From Dyella halodurans (GTDB lineage Bacteria; Pseudomonadota; Gammaproteobacteria; Xanthomonadales; Rhodanobacteraceae): DNA of 64,000 bases. Positions 8,693 to 18,465 of the stretch are shown here, piece after piece; position 1 is the first letter of the stretch; the number at the start of each line of letters is the position of its first letter. The position numbers and the translations under genes were made by a program. The notes under the pieces were generated by a model. The model searched no databases, was not told the DNA's origin, and saw nothing but the letters and a program-made list of their open reading frames with translations. The DNA is taken from positions 238,049 through 302,048 of the forward strand of contig NZ_JAPDPF010000006.1 of NCBI RefSeq assembly GCF_026283925.1, read 5' to 3'.

Positions 8693-10192
8693 TCAGAAAC
8701 GCCGGTAGGTCAACGCCTCGGCAAGATGCGAGCGGTCCAGCAGGCCTGCTCCGCCGTCGAGGTCGGCAATGGTGCGAGCCACCCGCAAGGTGCGGTGATA
8801 AGCGCGGGCCGACAGTCCCAGGCGTTCCAGCGCGGCATCGAACCAACGCCGCTCGGCCGGCCCCAAGGCGCAGTCGCGTTCCAGTTCGCGCGTGCTGATT
8901 TCCGCATTGGAGCGGCCTGCCCGCATCAAGGCATGCTTGCGCGCCCGCACCACCCGGGCCCGCACCGTGGCCGAGTCCTCGTCGTGCTCACCGCGTGGCG
9001 TGCCCAGTTCGCTCAGCGGTACGCGCGGCACCTCCAGGCTCAGGTCGATGCGGTCCAGCAGCGGTCCTGAAATGCGCGCGCGATAGCGCTGGATCTGGTC
9101 CGGCGTACATTGGCAACGCTGGCGCGGATCGCCGGCATAGCCGCAAGGGCAGGGGTTCATCGCCGCCACCAGTTGGAACTGGGCCGGAAAGGCCGACTGC
9201 CGCGCCGCCCGGGAGATCACGATATGACCGGACTCCATCGGCTCCCGCAGTACATCCAGGACATGCCGACCGAACTCCGGCAGCTCGTCCAGGAACAGCA
9301 CGCCGTTATGCGCCAGCGAAATCTCGCCAGGCCGGGGCACCGCGCCGCCGCCCACCAGGGCAACCGCCGACGTCGTGTGATGGGGCGCCCGGAACGGCCG
9401 CCGACGCCAACGCGCGGGGTCCACGGTCTGTCCGGCCACCGACAACACCGCACAGGTTTCCAGCGCTTCAAGTTCGCTCAGCGGCGGCAGGATGCCCGGC
9501 AAGCGCTCGGCCAACATGGTCTTGCCGGTGCCCGGCGGCCCCGCCAGCAACAGGTGATGGCCACCGGTGGCAGCGATCTCCAGCGCACGTCGTGCCTGGG
9601 GCTGCCCGCGAACGTCGGCGAGGTCCGGCCCCCCGGCGTCGATGTAGGCGTCAGGGGCATCGGACGGCAGGCCAAGATCCTGTGCCCCGCGCAACCAGCC
9701 GCAGACTTCGGCCAGGGTGTCGGCCACCAGCACATCAGCATCCGAAACCAGGGCGGCCTCGGCCGCATTGGCCCGCGGCACCACCACGCGACGCCCGCGA
9801 GCGCGTGCCCGCAACAACGCCGGCAGCACGCCCGATACGCCGCGCAAGGCGCCAGAGAGCGCCAGCTCGCCCAGGAACTCGCAGTCATCCAGCTTCTCGC
9901 GCGGCACCTGGCCGCCAGCGGCCAGGATGCCCAGCGCAATGGCGAGATCGAAGCGACCGCCATCCTTCGGCAGCTCGGCCGGCGCCAGATTCACGGTGAC
10001 CCTTCGATTCGGGTACTCGAATGAGGTGTTCTGGATCGCCACCCGCACGCGGTCGCGCGCCTCGCGCACGGCGGCTTCGGGAAGACCCACGATATTGGTG
10101 CCTGGCAAGCCACCCGACAGGTGGACTTCGACCATCACCTGCGGGGCAGCCACGCCTTCCTGGGCGCGGCTAAGCGTAACGGCGAGGCTCAT
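8693..10192 (-). CDS. comM: YifB/ComM family AAA+ ATPase (Mg-chelatase-like)
   Basis: A hexameric AAA+ helicase of the ComM/YifB family; in naturally transformable bacteria ComM drives branch migration of incoming DNA. The 499-residue protein has an N-terminal Lon-protease-like S5 domain (residues about 1-190, including GLPGTNIVGLPEAAVREARDR). The Walker A GPPGTGKT lies at about residues 215-222 and the Walker B VLFLDELPEF at about 295. A C-terminal Mg-chelatase lid contains a CPCGYAGDPRQRCQC cysteine cluster. It lies just downstream of ubiK on the same strand, but a terminator separates them. Confidence 0.92.
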   Translation of the reverse strand: MSLAVTLSRAQEGVAAPQVMVEVHLSGGLPGTNIVGLPEAAVREARDRVRVAIQNTSFEYPNRRVTVNLAPAELPKDGGRFDLAIALGILAAGGQVPREKLDDCEFLGELALSGALRGVSGVLPALLRARARGRRVVVPRANAAEAALVSDADVLVADTLAEVCGWLRGAQDLGLPSDAPDAYIDAGGPDLADVRGQPQARRALEIAATGGHHLLLAGPPGTGKTMLAERLPGILPPLSELEALETCAVLSVAGQTVDPARWRRRPFRAPHHTTSAVALVGGGAVPRPGEISLAHNGVLFLDELPEFGRHVLDVLREPMESGHIVISRAARQSAFPAQFQLVAAMNPCPCGYAGDPRQRCQCTPDQIQRYRARISGPLLDRIDLSLEVPRVPLSELGTPRGEHDEDSATVRARVVRARKHALMRAGRSNAEISTRELERDCALGPAERRWFDAALERLGLSARAYHRTLRVARTIADLDGGAGLLDRSHLAEALTYRRF

Positions 10193-10273
10193 GGCGCCGG
10201 CACGGAACGAATGGGACGAGCGCGGCTGCCAAGTTGGAACACAGGGTTGGATCCCTCAAGCGACCTGTGACTT

Positions 10274-10327
10274 AAAAACAGCCGCCCCCGACCGTTCTCG
10301 GGGTGAGGGTGACAGATCGGGGGCGGC
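10274..10327 (-). terminator. Rho-independent terminator of ubiK
   Basis: On the minus strand an 11-bp perfect stem (GCCGCCCCCGA/TCGGGGGCGGC, loop 25 nt) is followed by TGTTTTT. It sits 29 bp beyond the ubiK stop and upstream of comM, so it should end ubiK transcripts. Confidence 0.75.
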
Positions 10328-10356
10328 TCCCGGGACGTGGACCCGCGCTACGCCCG

Positions 10357-10605
10357 TTAGGTGGCAGCACCGGCCTCGAGATCGGCGATTCGCTTCTCCA
10401 AAGCCTCGACCTTGGCGCGGGTACGCGCCAGAACCTGGCTCTGGACTTCAAACTCCTCGCGGGTGACTAGATCAAGGCGGCGCAATCCCTGCGCCAGGAC
10501 ATCGCTGAAGTTGGTGCGCAAATCCTGGTGCGCCTGGGTCAATCCATTTGGAACCAACGAAACAAGACGCTGGGCAAGTTGATCGATATCCTGCCTATCC
10601 ATCAT
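10357..10605 (-). CDS. ubiK: Ubiquinone biosynthesis accessory factor UbiK (BMFP family)
   Basis: A small accessory factor of aerobic ubiquinone biosynthesis that helps assemble the soluble Ubi complex. The 82-residue chain starts DRQDIDQLAQRL and ends in a coiled coil (VQSQVLARTRAKVEALEKRIADLEAG), the BMFP/YqiC layout. ATG at 10605 is chosen because GAGG lies about 8 bp upstream; a GTG at 10614 is in frame. It is divergent from the PII gene. A hairpin terminator follows. Confidence 0.88.
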   Translation of the reverse strand: MMDRQDIDQLAQRLVSLVPNGLTQAHQDLRTNFSDVLAQGLRRLDLVTREEFEVQSQVLARTRAKVEALEKRIADLEAGAAT

Positions 10606-10708
10606 GGACAGCACCTCGAGCTCGTCGGGGGACAGTGTAGATTCATGTCTTTAAACGCCACCATCAGCTTGCTCCGCTAGAAGATGTAGGCATTCTCCTA
10701 CACGCTAA

Positions 10709-11664
<956 letters not shown>

Positions 11665-11742
11665 GGGCAGTCCTTCGCTGGGAACAGGCTTCGCAGCTTA
11701 TCGGACCCGCCACCGCGCTGGCGATGGGCATGGCACAGCCAC

Positions 11743-11766
11743 CGCGGGTGACAGCTGTCACCCGCG
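11743..11766. promoter_or_regulatory. Perfect 24-bp palindrome without a loop
   Basis: CGCGGGTGACAG at 11743-11754 is followed at once by its exact reverse complement. It lies 16 bp past the gpmA stop and 79 bp before the start of the membrane-protein gene, both leftward. It could be a terminator stem or a dimeric operator; the absence of a loop favours a protein-binding site. Confidence 0.55.
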
Positions 11767-11782
11767 ATGGCGCCTGGCAGTC

Positions 11783-12526
11783 TTACTTGGCCTTGCCCTG
11801 GTTGGCCACGGCGGCCATCTTCGCCGCGATCGCGTCGGCGTCGCCGAGGTAGTAATGGCGCAGCGGCTTGAGCTCGGCGTCGAACTCGTACACCAGCGGC
11901 ACGCCATTGGGGATGTTCAGCTCGACGATGTCGTCGTCGGAGATGTTGTCCAGGTACTTCACCAAGGCGCGCAGCGAATTGCCGTGGGCGGCGACCACGA
12001 CACGCTGGCCAGCGCGGATCGCCGGCGCCAACACGTCATGCCAGTACGGCAACACGCGCGCGACGGTGTCCTTGAGGCACTCGGTATCCGGGATGTCCCG
12101 CGGGTCCAGCTTGGCGTAGCGCGGATCGGTTACCGACTCGTTGGCAGCGCGATCCAGCGGCGGCGGCGGAATGTCGTAGCTGCGGCGCCAGACCTTGACC
12201 TGGTCCTCGCCGAACTTCGCCGCGGTCTCGGCCTTGTTGAGGCCGGTGAGCGCGCCGTAATGGCGCTCGTTTAGACGCCACTCGAAACGCACCGGTATCC
12301 ACATCAGGTCCATGGCGTCCTGCACGCCCCACAGCGTGCGCACGGCGCGCTTGAGTACCGAGGTGTGGGCCACGTCGAAGGTGTAGCCTTCGGCCTTGAG
12401 CAGGCGACCGGCCTCGGCGGCTTCGGCCATACCCTGTTCGGTGAGGTCCACGTCGGCCCAGCCGCTGAAGCGGTTGTCGAGGTTCCACTGGGACTGGCCG
12501 TGTCGGATGAGTACGAGCTTGTGCAT
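11783..12526 (-). CDS. gpmA: 2,3-bisphosphoglycerate-dependent phosphoglycerate mutase
   Basis: Interconverts 3- and 2-phosphoglycerate in glycolysis and gluconeogenesis. The 247-residue protein starts [15 protein letters not shown] with the phosphorylated His9 in RHG. It has [15 protein letters not shown], then [10 protein letters not shown], and a second catalytic His in [11 protein letters not shown]. All are diagnostic of dPGM. ATG at 12526 is chosen from the family N-terminus; the frame is open for another 38 codons upstream without homology. It is divergent from a secreted repeat protein gene. Confidence 0.96.
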   Translation of the reverse strand: MHKLVLIRHGQSQWNLDNRFSGWADVDLTEQGMAEAAEAGRLLKAEGYTFDVAHTSVLKRAVRTLWGVQDAMDLMWIPVRFEWRLNERHYGALTGLNKAETAAKFGEDQVKVWRRSYDIPPPPLDRAANESVTDPRYAKLDPRDIPDTECLKDTVARVLPYWHDVLAPAIRAGQRVVVAAHGNSLRALVKYLDNISDDDIVELNIPNGVPLVYEFDAELKPLRHYYLGDADAIAAKMAAVANQGKAK

Positions 12527-12675
12527 GGCGGAAATTCGCAGCGAGAAACCTGAAATGTTGAGGCTCGCTACCGGGTACGTCAAATAACCCGGCCGGCCCC
12601 TGTCGAAGGTCATGCTAAACCCGCAGCTGCCGGGGAGCATCCTACGGCGGTCAATATCTCTACATGGAGTTTGTT

Positions 12676-13341
12676 ATGCGACGTAACCTGATCACGCTTG
12701 CCCTGGGCCTGGCCCTGCCCCTGTCCGCACTGGCAGCGGATAACGACGTCAGCAAGGTCAATGGCACGGTGCATGTCGAATCCGGTCAACAAGCCGGCAA
12801 CGTCAGCACGGTGAACGGCGCTGTCCGCATTGGCGACAACGCCACCGTACAGAAGGCCAGTACGGTCAACGGTTCGGTGGAGCTTGGCGATAAAACCCAG
12901 GCGACGGCCATCGACACCGTGAACGGTTCGGTCACCCTGGGTGCCGGCGATCGCATCGCTGGCACAGTGAGCACCACCAATGGCGGTGTTCGCCTGGGTG
13001 AACATGCCGATGTCGCCGGCAAGACCAGCACCGTCAACGGCAGCATTACGCTCAACGCTGCTCACGTAGGTGGTGGCATCCACACTACCAACGGTGACAT
13101 CACCGTCGGCGCCAACTCTCGCGTTGAAGGCGGCATCCTGGTCGACAAGCCGGGTGGCTGGTTCACCTGGAACACCAACAGCCGGCTGCCGCACGTGGTG
13201 ATCGGCCCGCACGCCGTGGTGCAGGGCCCGCTGGAGTTTCGCCGCGAGGTGGTGCTGCAGGTGAGCGATACCGCGCAGATCGGTCCAGTGAAGGGCGCCA
13301 CGCCGGTGAAGTTCAGTGGGGATATGCCGCCGGCGAACTGA
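12676..13341 (+). CDS. Secreted solenoid-repeat protein with STVNGSV-type repeats
   Basis: A 221-residue exported protein. Residues 1-20 (MRRNLITLALGLALPLSALA) form a signal peptide. The mature part carries about seven copies of an 18-20-residue unit built on S-T-V-N-G-x-V-x-L-G (KVNGTVHVE, TVNGAVRIG, TVNGSVELG, TVNGSVTLG, TTNGGVRLG, TVNGSITLN, TTNGDITVG). This implies a beta-solenoid or beta-helix. ATG at 12676 has GGAG 6 bp upstream; the ATG at 12664 supplies that site and is rejected. It may bind surfaces or cations; function unknown. Confidence 0.8.
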   Translation: MRRNLITLALGLALPLSALAADNDVSKVNGTVHVESGQQAGNVSTVNGAVRIGDNATVQKASTVNGSVELGDKTQATAIDTVNGSVTLGAGDRIAGTVSTTNGGVRLGEHADVAGKTSTVNGSITLNAAHVGGGIHTTNGDITVGANSRVEGGILVDKPGGWFTWNTNSRLPHVVIGPHAVVQGPLEFRREVVLQVSDTAQIGPVKGATPVKFSGDMPPAN

Positions 13342-13353
13342 CCTCAGCGGTGC

Positions 13354-14289
<936 letters not shown>

Positions 14290-14358
14290 TTAACAAGCCC
14301 GCGCATGCCGACTGCTGCGACCTGGCGTCGCGCGCTGTTTCCAACCGACGTGTCGGGT

Positions 14359-15159
14359 CTAGCTGAGGCGCTCGACGATGCGGCGGTGACCGATCAGATT
14401 CGCCCAGCGCGCGCCGAGGTCGATCCACATCAGATAACCCGATTCCGCCAGCAGCCGCAGCAGATAGCGCCGACTCAGCACCAGCGCCGGTTCCGCCGCG
14501 ACCGGCACGCAGTCGAAGCCGAGTCGTCGCGCCAGCAGCTGGCAGCGGGCGAGGTGATAACGGCTGGTGACCAGGGCCACCGGCGGCAGCATCCGCATCA
14601 AGGGGCCGTCCTGCTGCAGCAGGCTGCGCGCGTGGCGCAGGTTTTCCAGCGAATCGACCGATGCCTGCTCCAATTGCAGGATCACCCCGGCGGGAAGCTC
14701 ATGTTTGAGCAGCCAGGCGCGTCCGGCGGCGGCTTCGCTGACACTCCCACCGCTGCGACCGCCCAGCAGCAACACATGGTCAGTCTGGTCGGCCCGCATC
14801 AGTGCCAGCGCGCGTGACAGGCGTTGTTGGTAATCCGGCTCGGGCTGGTCGTGCACCAGTCGGCGGCCGAACACCAGCACGGTCATCCGCCGCGGCATGG
14901 TCAACGGGCTACGCCCCGCCACGCGCCATACATGAATGAGATAGCCAACCCAGACCAGGCCCAGGCTCAGCACCAGTGCGACAACCGTCACGGCCGCGGC
15001 ATGCAGCACGTCCCGATCGCTCAAATAGCGCCAGGGACCACGTTTGAGCGGGGCGATGATGGGCGACACGGGCAGGGCGGCGGCCAGGGCAAACTCAGTG
15101 CCCGAGTGTGCGCAGCTGGCCGTGCAGACGCAATCGCGGCCCGCGACCAGCCCCTGCAC
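14359..15159 (-). CDS. YdcF/SanA-like DUF218 membrane protein
   Basis: A DUF218 protein of up to 266 residues, related to SanA, YdcF and ElyC, some of which act in envelope integrity. One membrane helix (VTVVALVLSLGLVWVGYLI) lies near residue 57 and anchors a C-terminal domain. The DUF218 core shows VLVFGRRLVHDQPEPDYQQRL, then LLLGGRSGG, SVDSLENLRHAR and ALVTSRYHLARC. The start is uncertain: the open frame begins with GTG at 15159 without a clear ribosome-binding site, and the first 45 residues look non-native. It is divergent from the pigment ketosynthase gene, 73 bp away. Confidence 0.78.
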   Translation of the reverse strand: MQGLVAGRDCVCTASCAHSGTEFALAAALPVSPIIAPLKRGPWRYLSDRDVLHAAAVTVVALVLSLGLVWVGYLIHVWRVAGRSPLTMPRRMTVLVFGRRLVHDQPEPDYQQRLSRALALMRADQTDHVLLLGGRSGGSVSEAAAGRAWLLKHELPAGVILQLEQASVDSLENLRHARSLLQQDGPLMRMLPPVALVTSRYHLARCQLLARRLGFDCVPVAAEPALVLSRRYLLRLLAESGYLMWIDLGARWANLIGHRRIVERLS

Positions 15160-15232
15160 AAAGATGAATGCCGGCCCCGGGCGCCGTTTGTCCAGACTAG
15201 GAAATATGACGATCGCTGGTTAGGCTCCCGCG

Positions 15233-16432
15233 ATGTCAGTACCGATCCAACCCTTGGCCGTCAGTGCCTATACGGCCACATCGGCGCTCGGCCATGGTCT
15301 TGAAAGCCACGTCGCCGCCCTCGCCGCCTCCCGTGGCGCACTCCGCCCGAACGATTTCAGCAGCGCGCCGCTGGCCTGCTGGATCGGCCGCGTCGATGGC
15401 GTGGAAGAGGCCTCGCTGCCGGCCGCGCATGCCGTGTGGGAATGCCGCAACAACCGCCTTGCCTGGCTTGGCCTGCATCAGGACCATTTCCTGGAGCGTG
15501 CGCTGGACGCGCGCCAGCGCTACGGCGCCGCGCGCGTCGCCTTAGTATTGGCGACCTCCACCGCGAGCATGGGTGCCACCGAGGAGGCCTATCGCCGCCT
15601 CGACGAGCAAGGCCAGATACCACCGGACCTGCGGCGCCCGCTGATCCACTCCCCGCACTCACTGGCGGGCTTCGTGGCCGAGGCGCTGGGCCTGGAAGGG
15701 CCTTGCCTGACCGTCTCCACGGCGTGTTCGTCCAGCGCCAAGGTGTTCGCGAACGCCGAGCGACTGATCCGGCTGGGACTGGTGGACGCTGCCGTCGTCG
15801 GTGGTGTCGACACCCTCTGCGACAGCGTGCTGTTTGGCTTCAACGCGCTGGAACTGGTGTCGCCGGAGCCGTGCCGGCCGTTCGACCAGGCCCGCCGCGG
15901 CATCTCGGTCGGCGAAGCGGCCGGGTTCGCCCTGCTCGAACGCATCGAGGCCGCACCCCGTGCGCTGCGCCTGCTCGGCTACGGCGAGTCCAGCGACGCC
16001 CACCACATGTCGACGCCCCACCCGGACGGCTTGGGCGCCGAACTCGCCTTGCGCGACGCCCTCGCTCGCGCCGGCCTACGCGCGGACCAGGTCGATTACA
16101 TCAACCTGCATGGGACCGCCAGCCACAAGAACGACGAAGTGGAAGCCGCCCTGATCGCGCGGACCTTTCCGGCCTCCACCCGGGCCAGCTCGACCAAGGG
16201 CTACACCGGTCACACGCTGGGTGCCGCTGGGATTCTGGAAGCTGCGTTCTCGCTCCTGGCGATTCAATACGGCCTGGTCCCGGGCAGCCTCGGTTGCACC
16301 ACCCCCGATGCCGCTTGCGGTCCGCAGTTGGCGCTGGAAAACGAGCAACGGCAGATCAATGTGGCGCTGAGCAATTCCTTCGGTTTTGGCGGCAACAACG
16401 CCTGCCTGGCCTTCGGCAGGGCACCCGCATGA
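15233..16432 (+). CDS. Beta-ketoacyl-ACP synthase of an aryl-polyene/xanthomonadin pathway
   Basis: A FabF-fold ketosynthase of 399 residues, expected to extend a hydroxybenzoyl starter with malonyl units on ACP. The Claisen triad is intact: C165 in STACSSS, H293 in NLHGTAS and H327 in YTGHTLGAAG. GFALLERI and the C-terminal NSFGFGGNNACL are typical. It opens a rightward operon in which the next gene overlaps by 4 bp (ATGA). Nearby ACP, two hot-dog dehydratases, an MMPL exporter and XanB2 indicate pigment synthesis, not housekeeping fatty acids. Confidence 0.9.
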   Translation: MSVPIQPLAVSAYTATSALGHGLESHVAALAASRGALRPNDFSSAPLACWIGRVDGVEEASLPAAHAVWECRNNRLAWLGLHQDHFLERALDARQRYGAARVALVLATSTASMGATEEAYRRLDEQGQIPPDLRRPLIHSPHSLAGFVAEALGLEGPCLTVSTACSSSAKVFANAERLIRLGLVDAAVVGGVDTLCDSVLFGFNALELVSPEPCRPFDQARRGISVGEAAGFALLERIEAAPRALRLLGYGESSDAHHMSTPHPDGLGAELALRDALARAGLRADQVDYINLHGTASHKNDEVEAALIARTFPASTRASSTKGYTGHTLGAAGILEAAFSLLAIQYGLVPGSLGCTTPDAACGPQLALENEQRQINVALSNSFGFGGNNACLAFGRAPA

Positions 16433-17226
16433 GCAGCTTGTCGGTTTTCGTCGAAGGGATTGGCCTGTGGTCGCCCGCCCTGGGGGATTTCGCCGCGCTG
16501 CGGGCCCAGGAACATGGCCAGGCGGTGACGCCGCCCCCCGCCAAGCTGCCAGCCACCTTCCTGCCCGCCAACGAGCGGCGTCGTGCGCCTGAAAGCGTCC
16601 TGCTGGCCGTCGAGGTGGCCGGGCAAGCGGTCGCCATGAGCGAACGCTCGGCCAGCGAACTGCCGTGCGTATTCAGCTCCGCCTATGGCGACCAGCTGAT
16701 TTCCGACTACATGTGCGCCACGCTCGCCCTGGCGCCGACGGAACTCTCGCCCACGCGCTTCCACAATTCGGTGCACAACGCACCGGCCGGTTACTGGACC
16801 ATTGCGACCGGCTGTCACGCCGCATCCAGCGCCATCTGCGCCGGCCCCGCGAGTTTTGGCGCGGGATTGCTGGAGGCGGCCAGTTTCAGCCAGGCGGAAC
16901 AGCGCCCGGTGCTGCTGGTCTGCAGCGACATCGCGGGTAGCGGGCCGGTCGGCGAGATGAACGGCTCGCGCACCAACTTTGGTTGCGCCCTGGTACTGGC
17001 CCCGGAGCAGGGCCTGCACAGCCTCGCCAAGCTCGTCCTGACGCTCGAACCGCATGCCGGCCTGGCCCTGCACCCGGGCCCGCCCTCCGGTGCCTGGCAC
17101 GAAGCCAATGCCACTGCTGCATCGGCGTGGCCGCTGTTACAAAATCTTGCACATGGCGAGGGACACTGTACTCTCGCCGCGGCTGCGACCCTGGCCTTGC
17201 GAGTCTCAATGGAGAAGGTTGCTTGA
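16429..17226 (+). CDS. Ketosynthase-like partner (chain-length-factor type)
   Basis: A 265-residue shortened ketosynthase-like protein, as found beside the KS in aryl-polyene and xanthomonadin clusters. The N-terminal half has FVEGIGLWSPALGDFAALR. The block FHNSVHNAPAGYW precedes IATGCHAASSA, where Cys129 sits at the position of a KS nucleophile. The C-terminal thiolase half with the two catalytic His is lacking, so a chain-length or partner role is more likely than independent catalysis. Its start overlaps the KS stop (ATGA) and its stop overlaps the next start (TTGA), giving tight translational coupling. Confidence 0.82.
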   Translation: MSSLSVFVEGIGLWSPALGDFAALRAQEHGQAVTPPPAKLPATFLPANERRRAPESVLLAVEVAGQAVAMSERSASELPCVFSSAYGDQLISDYMCATLALAPTELSPTRFHNSVHNAPAGYWTIATGCHAASSAICAGPASFGAGLLEAASFSQAEQRPVLLVCSDIAGSGPVGEMNGSRTNFGCALVLAPEQGLHSLAKLVLTLEPHAGLALHPGPPSGAWHEANATAASAWPLLQNLAHGEGHCTLAAAATLALRVSMEKVA

Positions 17227-17981
17227 ATACATCCGACGCCCGCTGGTGCGTGTTGATCCCCTGCCTCAACGAGGAAGCGGCGATTCAAGGCGTGGTCGAA
17301 TCGGTGCTCGCACTCAACGTAGCGGTCATCGTCGTGGACGATGGCTCGAACGATCGCACGCCGCAGATCGTGGGCGCGCTGCCCGTCACCTTGCTGCGTC
17401 ATCCGCAGCGCAGGGGCAAGGGCGAAGCGCTGCGTACCGGTTTCCGCGAAGCCGTGCGCCAGGGATTCGACGCCGTCATCACCATGGATGGCGACGGACA
17501 ACATCTCGCCAGCGACATCCCGCGCATCGTCGCCGCGGCGAAGCGCTTTCCCGACCATATCGTGATCGGCGCGCGCCTGCTCGATCGCGAACAGCAACCG
17601 AAGGGTCGCCGGCGCGCCAATGCGGTGGCCGACTGGGCCATCTCCTGGGCCTGCGCGCAGCCCGTGGCCGACACGCAGAGCGGGCAACGCTGGTATCCGC
17701 GTGCCGCCCTCGACCTGGTCGACCTGCCGGCGGAGAACTTCGTGTTCGAGGCCGCCATACTCATCACGGCGTCGCGCATGAAGAACCTGGGTGTCGTCTC
17801 CGTGCCGATCGCGTCGCGCTACCACCGCGAGTTTCGCATCAGCCACTTCAGCCCGGTACGCGACATCGCGCGGATCACCGGTTACACCATTGGCCAGCTG
17901 ATCCACAACGGCAACGTCGTCGCCAGCTATCGGCGCTCGCGCGCGTCGCGCCCGCTCGTCTACGACACCGCCGCAACCTGA
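17223..17981 (+). CDS. Family 2 glycosyltransferase of the pigment cluster
   Basis: A GT-A fold glycosyltransferase of 252 residues. The N-terminal nucleotide-sugar region shows CVLIPCLNEEAAIQGVV, VVDDGSNDRT and, after RGKGEALRTGF, the DGDGQ metal-binding motif. No transmembrane helices are evident. The start is read as TTG at 17223, overlapping the previous stop as TTGA, with GGAGAAGG 5 bp upstream. The frame is open further upstream but that part is the overlap with the preceding gene. It probably decorates the aryl-polyene or its lipid anchor. It ends at a convergent terminator hairpin. Confidence 0.83.
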   Translation: MNTSDARWCVLIPCLNEEAAIQGVVESVLALNVAVIVVDDGSNDRTPQIVGALPVTLLRHPQRRGKGEALRTGFREAVRQGFDAVITMDGDGQHLASDIPRIVAAAKRFPDHIVIGARLLDREQQPKGRRRANAVADWAISWACAQPVADTQSGQRWYPRAALDLVDLPAENFVFEAAILITASRMKNLGVVSVPIASRYHREFRISHFSPVRDIARITGYTIGQLIHNGNVVASYRRSRASRPLVYDTAAT

Positions 17982-17988
17982 TGGTGGC

Positions 17989-18014
17989 TGCACCCGGCGC
18001 TGTCGCCGGGTGCA
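17989..18014. terminator. Bidirectional terminator between the two pigment arms
   Basis: A perfect 11-bp stem TGCACCCGGCG/CGCCGGGTGCA with a CTGT loop, placed 7 bp after the glycosyltransferase stop and 16 bp before the stop of the facing dehydratase gene. It likely separates the convergent transcripts. Confidence 0.7.
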
Positions 18015-18030
18015 AGCCAGCCGTTATCGA

Positions 18031-18465
18031 TCACGCGACGGGATGGATCACGGCAGCCCGTCCGCTGGCCAGCACATGACCACGATGTTCCACCCGGAAC
18101 GCATATTGCGCACCGGTATCGTCGGCATACAGGCACTGCACATGGACGTCCAAATGCCCATCCAGCTCATCGACGAACTCGACTGTAAGCGTCACGTCGC
18201 GCACGCTGACCAGACGGCCCCGGCGCGGCTCCAGCACGCCACGGTCACGCGTTAACAGTGCGCTGTGCACCGCCATGGCCTGCGCGCCACACTCGACCAG
18301 GTTGACCGCATGCAGGCGATCCTGCGCGCGCAATGGATGGTCGACGCTGGCATGACCACGGCTCGTCGCGTGGATGCTGGTGGCATCCCATGCCAGCACG
18401 GCATCCAACAGGCACATCGCGCCCTGGTGAGGGATGAGATGCGCCCAGTCAGTCTTTGCGAGCAT
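18031..18465 (-). CDS. ApeP-like hot-dog 3-hydroxyacyl-ACP dehydratase
   Basis: A 144-residue hot-dog protein of the ApeP/FabZ-like group, which removes water from 3-hydroxyacyl-ACP during polyene elongation. The N-terminal LIPHQGAMCLLDAVLAWD carries the conserved PH(R/Q)xxM/FxL(L/I)D pattern, and LVECGAQAMAVHSAL forms the long central helix. ATG at 18465 is chosen; it overlaps the end of the MMPL gene by 17 bp. The open frame also allows TTG at 18510. It is the last gene of the leftward arm and ends at the shared terminator. Confidence 0.82.
   Translation of the reverse strand: MLAKTDWAHLIPHQGAMCLLDAVLAWDATSIHATSRGHASVDHPLRAQDRLHAVNLVECGAQAMAVHSALLTRDRGVLEPRRGRLVSVRDVTLTVEFVDELDGHLDVHVQCLYADDTGAQYAFRVEHRGHVLASGRAAVIHPVA

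Noticed and set aside
7026..8708. A 560-codon plus-strand frame across the antiporter gene
   Set aside because: The antiporter on the other strand has a clear fold and RCK domain; this frame is compositionally typical of antisense to GC-rich genes.
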